Source of the DNA: Capitulum mitella
Taxonomy: Eukaryota > Arthropoda > Thecostraca > Pollicipedomorpha > Pollicipedidae
Assembly: GCA_030062745.1 (NCBI GenBank)
Contig: CP099841.1
Coordinates: 18,541,398-18,605,397, forward strand
Direction of reading: 5' to 3'
Length of the DNA: 64,000 bases
The notes under the pieces are model-generated. The model worked only from the letters and a program-made list of their open reading frames with translations, made no database searches and had not been told where the DNA came from. Shown here piece after piece: positions 36,451-49,131 of this stretch (position 1 is its first letter; each line of letters begins with the position of its first letter). The position numbers and the translations under genes were made by a program.

Positions 36451-36614
36451 AAGTCGAAATCGCATAAACTGGCCTGAAGGTAAACGGAAACGAAATGAAA
36501 TGGCGTCAAAATATAACATTTGTACCTCGTAAACAATGAAGGCAACAAGGCATAAAACGGATATGGACTTCCACAACATAATACGCTACTTTTTTATGCT
36601 TGCATCCATCTGAA

Positions 36615-37770
36615 CCAGCAGCCCTTAACAAGAGCGGATTTCTTGACGTCTAAAAACCATTTGCGGTGATTTTCTACAACTGGAAGAATGAAAAAAGCCT
36701 TTCCTCGTCATGCCTGGTCAGGCAGCCGACGTACTCCGTTATCAGCCTGACCCCTCGCTCGGCTGTGTCGTTGGTCACTCGGACGGAAGTTACGAAGGTT
36801 GACGGCCTCTGGTACTCGGCCACGCCGACCCATGGCGGGCTTTTGCCCGGGAACGACGCATTGATGGACAGGCTGTCGAGGATGAGACGACACTGGCTGC
36901 CCACGAATCCATCCAAGATTACATCCTCCGTGCTGTCATCCTGCGGCACTACAGGAAGTCTTGACCTGCTGGGGGAAAGCGACGCAATCCGTGCTCCGGA
37001 TACCTTCCGCTATGTGCTGTTTAGTCACAACGTGAACATTTTCGCTGATAAGCGCCATAGGTATCAATCCAGAGCCATGTTGCCATGCTACATGATGCCA
37101 TGACGGCCTCGGCAACCTTTCAGTCGATTCTGCTGTATGCCACTAGATTTCTGAACATTTTGAGGTCATTATGGGCGGCATCGGTAGCAGATGTGCAGGA
37201 CAGTCACACCTCCTCATATAAGAGACTAACAAAGATTGGAAGTCTTCTTAGCTTTTCGAACATGTCAAGTGGGGCCATTTTCCGAACCAGGAGTTGTGGT
37301 CTAAAAAGGAACAGCTTCAGACCGTATATGACGTGCGCCATTCACTTCGCTTTAGGACAGGCGCCGGGCTTTCAAAGTTTTGGATTCTTGCTCAGATCGA
37401 GGCCATCCGTCGTGACAGCGGGGGCCAGAATGGCGAGCAGAATGCACTCTCTGTAACCTTCATTGATATCGGATGTGTCTGTAGTGCTCGCTTCAGAACT
37501 TCCAGAACTGTGTCTTTCCTTGATTTCAACATCTCCAACATCTCGTGTAGCATCAGCTGTTCAAAGTCACTTTGGTCGATATCTTTCCAGATCGACTGGA
37601 ATTTTTTGAAGAGTGCTGTGTGTGATGTTTGGTCGTGACCAAACAGTTCTCTCCAGGCAGCCTTCGCCGAAACCTCGTGAATATGGTGCCGACATGGTAG
37701 GTACAGCAATTTCCTGTTGAGCTTTTGCTCAAGCTTTATAGCAGCACCCATTTGCCACCCCGTGTTTAAC
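36615..37770 (-). pseudogene. remnant of a multicopy transposase-like gene
   Basis: The minus strand preserves, in order and in changing frames, phrases I associate with a multicopy family of uncharacterised invertebrate proteins. These are a DTTSLNTG segment, LEQKLNRKLLYLPCRHH, an LFKKFQSIWKDIDQSDFEQL segment, MAHVIYGLKLFLF, a HNDLKMFRNLVAYS segment, then TSVRVTNDTAERGVRLITEY, and VENHRKWFLDVKKSALV at the end. The conserved Asp, paired His and dispersed copies suggest an RNase-H-fold transposase origin (hAT-like is possible), but I cannot confirm the superfamily. In-frame stops (for example within the segment near 37150-37200) and several frameshifts make it nonfunctional. No terminal repeats were identified. 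Confidence 0.55.
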
Positions 37771-38429
37771 GATGTCGTGTCGGATGAAATGGTCCAAACA
37801 ATGTTTTCCAGACTTCACTCACGAATACACTGAATTTTTGAGGGGTAACTGCCACATATCGTGGAATTTCACCAGCTTCTGCGACACTTTTTGATGTCGA
37901 ATCGTCGGAACAGGGACCAATAATAACATATGATATAATCATCATCATCTTGATATAAATATCATCTCGTTTGCAGCCTGGTCATCAAGAACTCAGACCG
38001 ACTGCGCGCCACTTATGAAGCATTGCTGAAGGCAGTACAGACGCCTGAGACACTCACGTCCTGTGGGCAGCTGCGCTCTGGGGAGCACATCCAGCGGCTT
38101 TCCCCACGAGCCGTATAGTATTCTGTCGAAGACTGACTCACTGGCTGCCCCGTTGATCCCCTTTTTTCTTTCCAGGGGCTGTATAACTATCTCGTCCTGA
38201 CCGCATTTTTAGCATGTTCACTTAAAAGAAAACCATCTATTCAAAGAAACAAACGATATAGAAACGAAACGGCGTTCCGATGAAGTTTCGGCAAACCAAA
38301 CGAGACACACCGCAGGCTCCTGCCTCGAAATCGCCGTTGGTTGATGTAAATTTGGTTTGGTGATTTTGGAGGATATCTATGTTTGGAGATACCTCAGCAA
38401 TGAAGAGCTTGGATTGAATATCTCATCGA
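37771..38429. other. no gene seen
   Basis: Nothing recognisable apart from short open frames. Confidence 0.45.
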
Positions 38430-39618
38430 TTGAAGCAGAAAAATCGAAAATCGGCCGGGAATTGTTCAAGTTTTAAGCATTTGAATTTGAGCAAACATGA
38501 CGAAGATAACAGTTGTAGCTGACAAATGAGAACTTTGTGAAAGGGCTAGCGTTCTACCTAAGATGACCTTTTGAACACAATCAGGCGAAGTCATTCGGGA
38601 GTAAGTGATGGATGTACCAAGACCAAAGCCAGGGTAAATAAGGGCCGAGGTCATCTAAGGTCAAGGTCAACTAGCTTGTGACCTGATCCAGATCTGCTTT
38701 GCAACATGTCTGTTTGTATGGAATATGCATTCAAAAACCCTAGTAAAAACACGTGTGCTCACATTGATACGCTTACATATACCAGGGTCCGTCAAGGTCA
38801 AGGTCATCAAAAAAAACAAGGTCAGAAATCTTGGAACCAGTCTAGATTTGCTTTGCGACATGTCGATTTGTATGAAATATGCATTCAAAGACCCCAATAA
38901 AAACACTGTGCGCAGATGGGTCGGTACAGGTCATGTTCACCAAAAATCAAGGGATATTATTTTGTGACCTGGTCCGGATTTGCTTTGCAATATGTTGATT
39001 TGTATGAAATATACATTAAAAGACCCTAGCAAAAACGCGTTCGGCCTATTGATACTAAAAATATACAAAAATATACATATATATATATATTATATATATA
39101 TATATATATAATTTTGGTGTTTTACAGCGGTCAAACCGTGTGATTGCGTTCACTGTAACGATAAAACTTACTTTGGGCAAAAAAACATCATCCAAGGTCA
39201 GTAAACTCGCTTCACTTCTTTTGATCTCGCGGAAGTTAGTAAACGCCAAAAGTGATCAAATTTGCCGATTTTGGCTACCTTCACTGAAAATACGTCAAAA
39301 GATGCGTGAAGCGCCCTTATTTACACTCAAGTTATCCCATGTTGCTCGAAATCTGATCTTCAAATGATGAAAAATGACGCCATAGGTCAATGACTTGACA
39401 TCGACCTCGCCCGAAATCTTCAGTCAAGACACCAGATAAATGGAAACTGTAGTATTCCACGTTTTAACACTCGAACAAACACACTTTTCTCGTTTCGTTT
39501 TGAAAGTCGTACGGAATGGCCTGTACGGACCGAGAAAGTGTCCAAAGTTGGCCTTTTTGACCCCATTTTACTTTTGACCTAGGGCCATGAAAATTCCACA
39601 TTATATAAATCGTTATGG

Positions 39619-39666
<48 letters not shown>

Positions 39667-39670
39667 TATG
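38430..39670. repeat. dispersed repeat family C, copy 1, with internal triplication
   Basis: Long matches to 54050-54870 include 'atggatgtaccaagaccaaag', the 'caaggtcaac...gtgacctg' block and, later, 'acggaccgagaaagtgtccaaa'. Inside this copy a segment of about 130-155 bp is repeated three times (anchors 'tgctttgc' near 38696, 38849 and 38981). TCAAGGTCA words are frequent. (TA)n tracts lie at 39077-39110 and 39618-39666. No coding frame is present. It is probably a noncoding transposon derivative with unknown ends. Confidence 0.65.
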
Positions 39671-39978
39671 TATATACGGTGCAGATTTGTGTCATACCGG
39701 ACGCTTGCTTAAAATAAATGATACCTTATCTCTGCACAGACGTAAGTTAGCCAAAAGACATCCTGACGAAAGGCCACCCTTGAATCTATAATGCGTCGTT
39801 TTGCATTGGTAATCTGAGCGTTCCTTTGTCCGCAATAATTTTTAAGAGTAAATCTTGGATTTGAGTAATACTGGAGACCGCTCGGTAATTTCGGACAGGC
39901 GTCGCGGTTGCTGCTGCTCCTGTCAGTCGTCGGTGTTCGGCATGCGGCATCATATCTCGTGCTCTTGTTTAATATACC

Positions 39979-41403
39979 TGTTACTGAGCTTTTCTTCATC
40001 TTCTCGTTGTCTTTTCTCTCTTAATCTTAACCCTATTCCCGAAGGGCTAGACGGTATGGTCGATTCCCGGCAGGGGAGCGGATTCGGCCCCCCCCTGAGA
40101 TCTCGAGAACTACTAGTCCGATTTCATCGCAACAAACGGCAATCGATTTGCCGTGACGTGAACTGCATTTTTATAAAAAGAAATTTTCAAAATTTTGAAA
40201 TTTGTGGATACAGGGGTCAAAAATATAAAAATGGGGAGTACTTTTGGACTTCTTATAACTCCGTTGTTTATGGACCGATTTTAATGAAACTGGCATGAAT
40301 CGAGAGATTATGGATAGGGCTTTTACCATGGGCCCGCAAATCTGAAATTTTGAGAAAATTCATGGGCGTTCACAGGTTCTCAAAAATGGAAGGATTAATT
40401 TTCTAGCAACTGAATGAACAAAAGAGGCAAACACCCTTTTTTGGCTTCTGCTAGTCATGTTATACTACAGAAGTGCAAATCGCATTACAATGTTTGTATA
40501 ATGTTAGCATAGGCGGTGCCAGGGACATGAAAAAGGGGGAACTGTCATGGTCACACGTTTCTCAGATCAACTTGTGACCTTTGACCTTAAATGACCTCCA
40601 GTGACCTTGGGGTCACTTGGAATGGTCTTGTGTGCATTTAATATTGTCTGTAAACGTTTTCAATCATTTGAATTCACTCTATTTCAAAAATTTCATTTTA
40701 TGGCTTTTGCGATATAGGGATACGCGCATTGACATTTTAGGTCATAGCTCCGTGACCCGACCTGATATCAAGCTGAAACTTGGTACACAAATAGAGGGCA
40801 CCATTCTACGTCATATATATTCCGAGTTTGGCATTTGAAACAACGGCGCCGAAATTATAGCGAAAAAACAAAGTTTGACTTTTGACCTTGACCTGACCTT
40901 GTAAAATGACCTCAGATAAACAAAATTACATCTATACATTGCCCAACTATTTAGCTATGCATCCATTAAAGTTCTTAAATTCTATCTTAAAAACTCTGTT
41001 TTTGGCAGACATTTTCCTTTTACCCTCAACATGGCCAAAAATGGCATGAGGTGCCTCCCAAAAACGTTGCCTGGCTCCGCCCCTGAGCAAAAGAGTTTTG
41101 AAATTTTGTCACAGCACGTAGAAAGAATAGCTAGGAAAAGTGACCAAGTTTCGTGAAGCTGCGTTAAAAAGCCTGGAATTGGCAAGCAAAAAAGCCCGAG
41201 GGGGGGCGAATTCAGCCCCCCTGCCGGGAATAGGGTTAATACAAGGCCTGATACTAGACGCGTCTTTCTATTACGTTTAAAACTCTCTTAACATTTCTGC
41301 TTAACTTTCCTAACGTTTCTTTCCATCTCTGTTCCTTGCGTATTTTTTCCAGCCATAAATAACGCGCTCCAAGCACAAACATATTTTGCGCTCCTCCTCA
41401 ACA
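39979..41403 (-). repeat. 3' LTR of the BEL/Pao fossil, with a TTAA insert
   Basis: It pairs with 49132-50578. Shared blocks include 'tgttactga...cttttctt' at one edge, 'acgcgtcttt' and 'ctctcttaac' in the middle, and 'ctcctcctcaaca' at the other edge. In element orientation the LTR runs TGTTGAGG to CAGTAACA, the usual TG...CA form. Without the insert it is about 216 bp. Confidence 0.85.
40027..41239 (+). mobile_element. piggyBac-type nonautonomous element, copy 2
   Basis: This 1213-bp copy has TTAA at both edges and terminal CCCTATTCCCG repeats. The internal repeat starting CAGGGG lies 28 bp in from the left terminal repeat but directly beside the right one. It has no transposase frame. Half-site clusters lie at about 40571-40611 and 40877-40915. 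It is inserted in the left LTR of the BEL/Pao fossil, at a different LTR position from copy 3, so the two are independent insertions. Confidence 0.93.
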
Positions 41404-41679
41404 TTCTCACACACTGACCTGACTGTAGGAAGACCGGAATAGCATTCAAAACGTGCAAGTAGATCGACCACCCAGGTTTGAAATGATTAATTCCAGCAAA
41501 CACGTTCAAGGGACTCCCACACTCCTCAAACAAAAAGGCAGCGAAAGGCACTGGCTGGTCAACGAAACATAAATCAACATGAAGCATGAACGTGACATGA
41601 CAACGGGACAAGTCTCATGAACAGCCACAATAGCAGCATTTCACAGTTGCTTAAAGCCATTTGGATATCACCTGTGGTC

Positions 41680-44600
41680 ATCTAGCTCCAGCCTCACTGT
41701 TTCCGTAATTGGACGTTTGTACGTTTGTTCGTGTTTCGACAACATGTACCCACCCATCGTCACCGGGAAACGTTTTTGTGACCCATGCTAACGGCCATGT
41801 TAGCCTGGATGTCGATGAGTCCATCAGCAAGGCTATTTCTCCCTCCTCAGGATTCGGTATGGACTCTCGCCACTTTTGTCTGGCTTGCAGGCTGAGGGTA
41901 TACTCTCGGATCCTTCGACGCCAAAATTTCCCGCTCAGCTGCTGGAGCCGCTTCCATCGGCATCCGAGCGCTTCACGTCTGCTCATCCTTCTGGTACTGC
42001 ATCTGCTTTCATTTTACCAAAGAGGAAGTTGGATGGATGGAGCGGTGGCTGATCTTTGGGATCCGTCGAAGGGTTCGTTAGAGGGTTGGTTTTTAGAAAT
42101 GCCTCAACGCGACAAAAGGCAGTTTGCAGCTCTTCATCACTGAGGTAAGCAGTTTTCAGCGTCTTCTTCGGAGCTCTCCTGGCGCATTTGACCATTGCCT
42201 CACAGCCTCCTTTAATATGAGGTGCGCCTGGAAGCATAAAAGTCAGTCGAATGAAGGAGGGCTGTCTCTTGATTTCTGTCTTCGCTATTGACCTCGATGC
42301 GAAGATTTCTCAGCTCTCTTGACGCTACAGCAAATTTTGTTCCAGTGTCTGATCACGTCGGCTGGTTTGCCCCTTCTGGGCAACAAAACGCATGAAAACG
42401 CGAAGAAAGCTGTCGGTCTCCAGCCCATGTGCCATTTCTAGGTGGACTGTCATTGTTCGCATGCAGACGAAGAGACAAAGATATTTTTTCCGTCTTGATT
42501 TTCCTCGTCCTAGATGTATCCCGAAGGGTTCTGCAGAATCCACTGCGACGCTGTAGAAGGCTTGAAATGGTGCCCGCAACCCGGATTCAAAAGCAGGCGC
42601 GATCACCTGCGTCTGTGGCGCCTTTGTTCTCTTCTGACGGAGGACGCAGTGCCGGATCCAGCGACTGACTTCTCCTCTACCGCTGATGATCCAATGTCGC
42701 AGCCTTAAAACGGACAATATATGCTTCCTCCCATTTCAAGGTCTGCTTCTTCATGACATTGGCAGACGATTAGTCTGTTGATAGCGTGATTTTTCGGCAA
42801 CAATAGCGGAGACTGCGTTTCAGGTGACAGTCTGGTTCTTTGCAGCCTTCCGCCGACGCGTATCAAACCTTCGTCGTCTATTTGTGGGCATATTTTCAAA
42901 TGCTGCTCTTCAGAGGCTGAATGCCACGTTTCTTGCCGCTTTCTCATTGACGTTGCCAGCGTTTCTCCTCATCTGCTCCAGCTTTGGTCCAAACGCTTCC
43001 TCTTGAGCCTTCCGGACCCAGAATTTCCCGGATTCCTCAATTTCTTCATGTTGCGGCTCTGGTTCTGGGTTAGTGTCGAGGAGGCTCCAAGAAGGTGATG
43101 ATCCAGGAGAGGCAGAGATGCCCTTCAAGGTTTCTACAAACCTTTTGACCCAGGCTGTGACCCTCATTAGTCTAAGCCACTTCGAGAAATGATCTGGATG
43201 AAGACGGAAGCTGTCCGTCACGCTGGTAGTGAGTGTCGTCCTAGGCTTCTCTTAGCAAAGCTCCGCGTCGTCAAGCTTTTCGCTCTTGAAAGGCTTTTAC
43301 TTAGGCCAGGAGCTTTTATCCTCGCAAAGAAAGCGGGTACCGTGCCACCAAGTTGTCTTGCAGCTTAGCTCGCCAGCTGCCATTCCTCTTGTGGGAAATT
43401 CTGCTGGGTTCTGCGTTCCTGGTACGTGTTGCCATTGCTCAGGATTGGTGGCTTCACGAATGTCGGAAATGCGATGCGCAACGAATGCCTTGGAACTTGC
43501 TCACGTCATTACTTATCCAGTAAAGGGCGTTCGTGACATACCCTGGGCTCTGCAGAGCTTCTTGATAAGTCGAAGTCCTAACAGGGCTTCCATCAGCTCT
43601 AGACGAAGAATCGTCAACTTCTTGGCTTTCGACGAGACTCTGGCCCGAGCCAGAGTCTTGATGTTCGTTGTCATCATTGATGTGCGTTTTCCTTCAAAAC
43701 TCAGATACCACGTAGACTGCACTGGCGTAAGCCTGTTACGAGGCGTTGCAGAAGACGTGGATCTCCTGCTCCGGATCTCTCCTTTGAAAGGGTGAAGACA
43801 GCGGGGTACCGATATGTTTTCCAGGGCTGGCAACTCCTCGATCCACGCTTTCCACTCCTCTTGGAAAGTTGTGTTGTGTTGTGTTGTGGGGACAGCGGTT
43901 TGTCCTAGTCTACTCCACTGGTCCACATCTGTTGGAACAGTATCTTCGATCTCAGCAAGAATGGGGTGAAAAGGAAAAGAGAAACAAATATTTTAGCCAT
44001 TTCCCTCAGGCCGTTTCTCTTGGTCACCTTGTTGGTGCGAGAGACTCTACTCGTGCTGATGGAAAACTCACCTGAAAACTCACCTGCCAGCCAAACAACG
44101 CCCAGTATGTTTGTCCTTTGCTAATCCTTCATTTTGCATGACTGAGTGAGACCCAGCTGCACGATCTTCATGTGAAATTGTTCTTAATATCTCTGGGCTG
44201 TTGGCCATCCACTTGCAGACTCTCATTCCAGCTTTTTGCATGAGCTTTGCAATCTGCTTTCTTAACTCCACAGCGGCTTCGTCGGATTCATACGATGTCA
44301 AACCGTCGTCCATGTAAAAACTGTCCTCCACGGCTTCGGCGACGAAGTGGCAAGTCATCGCGGTTGCGACGAGCGTGCTCTCTGACCACAAACTGTGCAA
44401 CAAACGGTTCAGCTGCTTTGCCGAAGATCCACCGCTTGGCTTCGTAAACGTCTCGGTCTCGCTCGGTATCCATCTCTCGCCACAGAATCCTGTGGTACTT
44501 CTGATCCTTTGGAGCCAGTTCTACCTGAAGAAATATTCGTTAATGTCACGAATGAGAGGCATAGGATGATGACGAAACTTCAGGAGGATCTCCACCATGT

Positions 44601-45835
44601 CATTGTAAAGCGATGGTCCAGGATTGATCTCGTCGTTCAGATTCATGCCACCAAACTTGGCCGCTGCGTCATACACTACCCTGATCTCGGAGATTGACCT
44701 GTCTTCTCTGATTGCAGGAAAATGAACAAGAGCCATCCATCTTCTCCGCTCTCCCTCCATTCTTCAGATGCCATGTTGTTCGTGTAACCTTTATTCACTT
44801 AACCACTGAAGAGCTGATTGTACTTCTCTGATAGGCTTTTTTGTTGTTTTTTTTATAAAGATTCTGTCCAGTTTTCTTCAAAAGGCTTAAAGCAGATTCA
44901 AAACTGGTCGGCAGACCGGGTTTCTCTTCACGCCACGGTATTGGTTCCGCGTACCTCTCATCCCTGTACTTTAATGACGTCTGCACCTTTTCCACGACAG
45001 TTTTTTTCTTCCCGAGACAAGAAGCTTTCTTTAGCTGACTTCACCCACATAATGTCGATGTCAGTCACAGCCTTCGAAACGGTGAACTTTTCTTTATTTA
45101 TCATTTTTGAGACGTGGGTCCTAAGTGTTGTTGAGAAGTTTGGCATCTTTGCTTGATGATCTTCATGCTCATTGCCGTTTCCAACGGATCCCAACGTCGG
45201 CCATCCTGCAGGCGTCAAGACCGCTATTGGTTCTCCAGCTTCATTCACAACTGTCTGCGAAGTGAGGAAGAGGGTTGTAGTCCCTTCGGCAAGTCCGATG
45301 ACCAAGTCAACTCCATCCCGCCTAGCCATGGTTGGAAATGGAATGTTTTCCATGTGAGACCTCTCGTCTTTTACGTCAGCCCAGTTTGTCGTGACCGAGG
45401 CACCAGACAGGTGTTTAGTGACATAGATGTCTGGATTTGTCTTAAATGTCTCGTTCGTACTGGCGATCTCCATTGATGCCATCCTCATCGTCACATGCTC
45501 GTTTCCGTCTACTGATGTCAATGCGCATTGCTGTGGAGACCTTCAATGTCGAGTTCAGAGGCAGCAGCCTCACTTATGAAAGAGGCATCGGAACGTGGGT
45601 CTAAGAGAGCGTTCAAGACAACTTTTCGGCTTTCTACCTTTACTTTCACTGGAACAGTCTGGAATGATACTGATACAGTCCTCCGGCTGGAAGCGAAGGT
45701 GGTGGTGCCGTTGGTCGAACCGCAACAAAACTCCTGGACTTGAGGGTCGATTGAGTGAGGTTTCGACAGCTCTGAACCACGCTCCTTGACGTCTGTCTGA
45801 CGTAAAAAGGGCGTCTTCTGGTCCGTGTGGAGCAA
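41680..45835 (-). mobile_element. pol region of the BEL/Pao fossil
   Basis: Read on the minus strand: an aspartic protease region (about 45835-45520) with VLNALLDPRSDASFISEAAA; reverse transcriptase (about 45000-44080) with RVVYDAAAKFGG, NPGPSLYNDMVEILLKFR and the catalytic YMDD box; the RNase H/Pao-type region (about 43930-43510) with SKAKKLTILRLELMEALLGL; the integrase zinc-binding region (about 42950-42705) with LIRVGGRLQR; the integrase core (about 42720-42325) with VDSAEPFGI; and the C-terminal integrase tail (about 42240-41680) ending in a PLAWVTKTFPGDDGWVHVV motif. The domain order and these phrases identify BEL/Pao. It is broken and spread over many short frames. Confidence 0.88.
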
Positions 45836-45879
45836 AGTATGATGGTTCCCATCACATTCCTCAACAGTGCATCATGGAA

Positions 45880-48800
45880 AGCGTCAACATATCTGTCCAC
45901 GATGAATACTGGTCAAACACATGAAGTAGATTTCGGCCCGCTTGGTAAAATTTTGTCGTTTTCCACCCGTCCACTCGCTAAACTTGGAGCAGTTTTGCCA
46001 CTCGTGTTCGACCTGGCAGACAGCGCAAAGACGCGCTCTTTTGTTACATTCCTCCCTTGTTTTCGCCGTGTATGTCTTCCTTCGACATGATTTTCTTGCT
46101 CCAGTATCGTTCCTCTGTCGGAGTGGACCATGCGACATCTCTTCAGCTTTCTGCTCAAGCATGACCTTATCTGCCTGCCACGAAGCGAAAAAGTCGAAGC
46201 TGTCTTTTGTCGCTCACCTGCAGCCGTCTGTGGTATAGGGGAGACCGGGGTCAAATGTTACATTTTTTACCTTTTCGATCCTGGAACAAAAATATTTCGG
46301 GTTGGGGAGCATTTTCTCGGGTTCTTACAAACCCTGATATTTTGCCTTTGTAGCGGATATGGAAAGATCCCGAAATAACCACTTTAAGGTATCGAAATAA
46401 CTGTTTCAAAAAGTCACTTCGGCTGTTACAATTAACCCCAGGTACGGGGTAAATTGTAACAGCACCTAGGGTCAAATGTAACATGTTAGCGAATGGTGTA
46501 GTGATGTAGTGAAAGCCACTTTTGTCGAAAACAGCCTTTATTGAACAACATTGTCTTTTACATCTTGAGCCTTTCCTGGAATAAAATCACAGCTCCAATA
46601 CAAAAAATAGGATTTCGCAACGGCGTAAAGCTCAAGTACTCTAGCAGCTTTTCCTGAGTTAGATAACAGCTCTACCTTTCTCACGCCAAGAACCAACGCG
46701 TCATCAAAAGTAGAAGACGTCTTCTTCATCATCACTGCTGCTTTCCCTGCGTGCTGTCTTCCGAGCCCTCTTCCCACCAGCCTTCGTCTTCTTCTCTTCA
46801 TGCTTGTCCTTGTCAAGATTGAGCTTCTTCGAAGCTTGTTTGCAGTCCTTTCGACTCTCTTTTAGCTCTATCGCTCTCTTTTCTAGGGTGTCAGTCAGAA
46901 TTGCGGCCTTTCGCTTTCGACCCGCGCGGCTGTTTTTTCTTGCACCTGCCTTGGGTAGCGGCCGAATCGCTTCAGGGGTGAGCTGCTTCCAGGCGATCCC
47001 CGATAGACGAGACTGTTCGGTCCCCGATGGACCAGGCTTGTCGATCCCCAATGTATCAGCCTCTGCAGAAATGATGCATGATATATATCATCCATGATGC
47101 ATGGATATAATAATGTATTTTCAAGGTAACATTCAGAGAAAGACAAATTAAACTATATACAATTGTCCCATACTTCCCCCGAAAATGTCCAAATGAACTG
47201 AAACTAGGATTATTTAATCAACAAAATAATCAATAAATAAAATAATAAAACATCTTATTAAATCCGCTGTGAAGGTGAAACATCTTCGGTAAGACCAAGG
47301 TGACTAGCTGCCAAGAATGTAACCACGTCTTAAAATTAAAATTGACAAAACAGTACCTAAAAGATAAATCAGGGACTGGTGACAATAATACCGTAAGTAT
47401 GATTTTTGAATGATACTGATATTGAGTTTGGGAACAAAATTGCTTGTTGATTAATTGGACGGGGCATGTTTCCATAGCTTCCGCCCCAGTGGTTACATTT
47501 ATGCCAAGTGCATTGATATTTTACATAAATGTAGGTTTAATGTTCTGGCCATAGGGATCAATTGTAGCACTGTTACATTTGATCCCAGCAAAAATGTTAC
47601 AATTGTCCCCGTCACGCCACGCCATCTTTGAGACGAAAATAACGCAGAACAAGGTGGCGTGGGCTGCAACTGATGCCCTCATTTTTTTAACCAGGTACCC
47701 CACCCATCCCACACAAACTCTTAAACCCGTGTCTAGTAAGATACGTGAATGAGCTGATCATATTAAAAAATAAACAAAGTTACAATACACTCTAAAAAAC
47801 ACAATTGTGAACAGCACAATCGATTCACCCGCCGCACCGGCCTGAAACCCCGTAAGGAAAAGGAACAGCTTACTGCGCATGTCCAATAGTGCCTCCAGCG
47901 TCATCCATCTGTAAGTTTCGGAGTAAACGCTTCTGTTACAATTGCCCCGTGTTACATTTGACCCCGGTCTCCCCTACTTTCAAGCATAACGCATCGAATT
48001 TCTCCCTCAACAATACGTAGTAGGCGGAGACTTTCAACAGGCCTGTCTCAAATTCATATTCCTGGAGATTGGCCACCAAACTATTCACCTTGCCCGCCAA
48101 AATTCTCTAGCTCTTTGCCTGTTCCTGCGCTGATTGGTCAGGCTCTCCGAATGTCTTCAGGTTGGTTCCTGATTCGTCTGTCAAGTCCACCATACTTCTT
48201 CTCCAGTCCACCTTCTTCTTCTCTGGCTTTCTTGTATCCCATCTCCGTCGGCCTGTACCTGTCTGTCAGTCTCAGAGGCTCTCCTGACAGATAGTTTTCA
48301 GCTGAACCATATTAAATTTCCCTCGGGATGTCTTCATTTCCCACAAAGGCGTCGAGGTTGGACTTCTAGTCCTCATATTTCATCCATTCACCGCTGAAGA
48401 CCGGCAGCTTCGGGAGCTGGAGGCCGCGGTAGGTTCCATCTAGTCGGAAGGTTTCTTGGTGTCTCCTTTTGTTGTTTGTCACAGCTGTCTTTCTTGAAAT
48501 GGTCCACTGTTCCAAATGTTGTTTTCAGAAACACTGACCTCTGGGGTCCCCTGTTTCCTGCTAGCAGATAACCTTTTTCTTGCCTGGCGTTGGTTTCGGA
48601 TATGGCGAATCGTTTCTCTGGATGCCTCCGCTTCATCGGTTTCCACCTGATCATACTGCGTCCAAAGCTTTTTCACAGAGTGATGATCTTTACAGGAGTA
48701 TGCAGCCAGTACTTCTGTCACATCTAGCATTTTTCCTAGAGCGTCGATGCTCGCTTGCAATTCCAACTGTGTGTCGATGGCCATTTTTCCGTCATCGATG

Positions 48801-48990
48801 TGCTTATTCAGAACATTTTCGATCCTGCGTAAGTCTTTTAGGATCCTTGCCTTCATTTTTGTCAGCCTGGCTTGATCAGACTGATCGCCATCCTTGTTAG
48901 GATCCATTTCATCATCTGTCGTTTCAGCTGTCTGTCGTTTCTTTCCTACCATCGCGGTCCTGCGATTCAGTGCCGTGAACACAAAATCAT
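45880..48990 (-). mobile_element. gag region of the BEL/Pao fossil, interrupted by a DNA transposon
   Basis: The N-terminal gag part (about 48985-48480) reads as a charged helical region with an LKDLRRIENVLNKHIDDGK segment, typical of Pao-type gag starts. The C-terminal part (about 46160-45885) has a zinc-knuckle-like RLCAVCQVEHEWQNC. The two parts are separated by the pogo-type insertion at 46238-47974. The region is broken. Confidence 0.75.
46238..47974 (-). mobile_element. pogo-type DNA transposon derivative in gag
   Basis: Perfect-looking terminal inverted repeats (GGGGAGACCGGGGTCAAATG) are flanked by TA at 46236-46237 and 47975-47976, a Tc1/mariner-superfamily target. On the minus strand, 47051-46704 codes for a tail resembling the C-terminus of pogo/Tigger-like transposases: LTPEAIRPLPKAGARKNSRA, GRKRKAAILTDTLEK, a Lys/Glu-rich coil and an acidic ESSSDDEED end. 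The DDE core and DNA-binding domain are missing, so it is an internally deleted, nonautonomous copy (1737 bp). Motifs GTTACATTTGACCCC and GTTACAATTGNCCC recur near both ends. Confidence 0.8.
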
Positions 48991-49110
48991 TGAACGTACC
49001 TTAACTCTGCTTATTTCAGTTTCACAAAATCCAGCGTTTCACTGGTCAGTAACGAACGGTCGGAATCCAGTTCAGTGGACGGCTCAAATTCAAGTCAATG
49101 AACAGCTGTC

Positions 49111-49128
49111 ATCTGGGTCACGGCGCCA
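49111..49128 (-). other. probable primer binding site of the BEL/Pao fossil
   Basis: Three bases inside the 5' LTR edge, the minus strand reads TGGCGCCGTGACCCAGAT. It starts with TGG, as expected for pairing with a tRNA 3' end. The tRNA species is not identified. Confidence 0.5.
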
Positions 49129-49131
49129 AAG

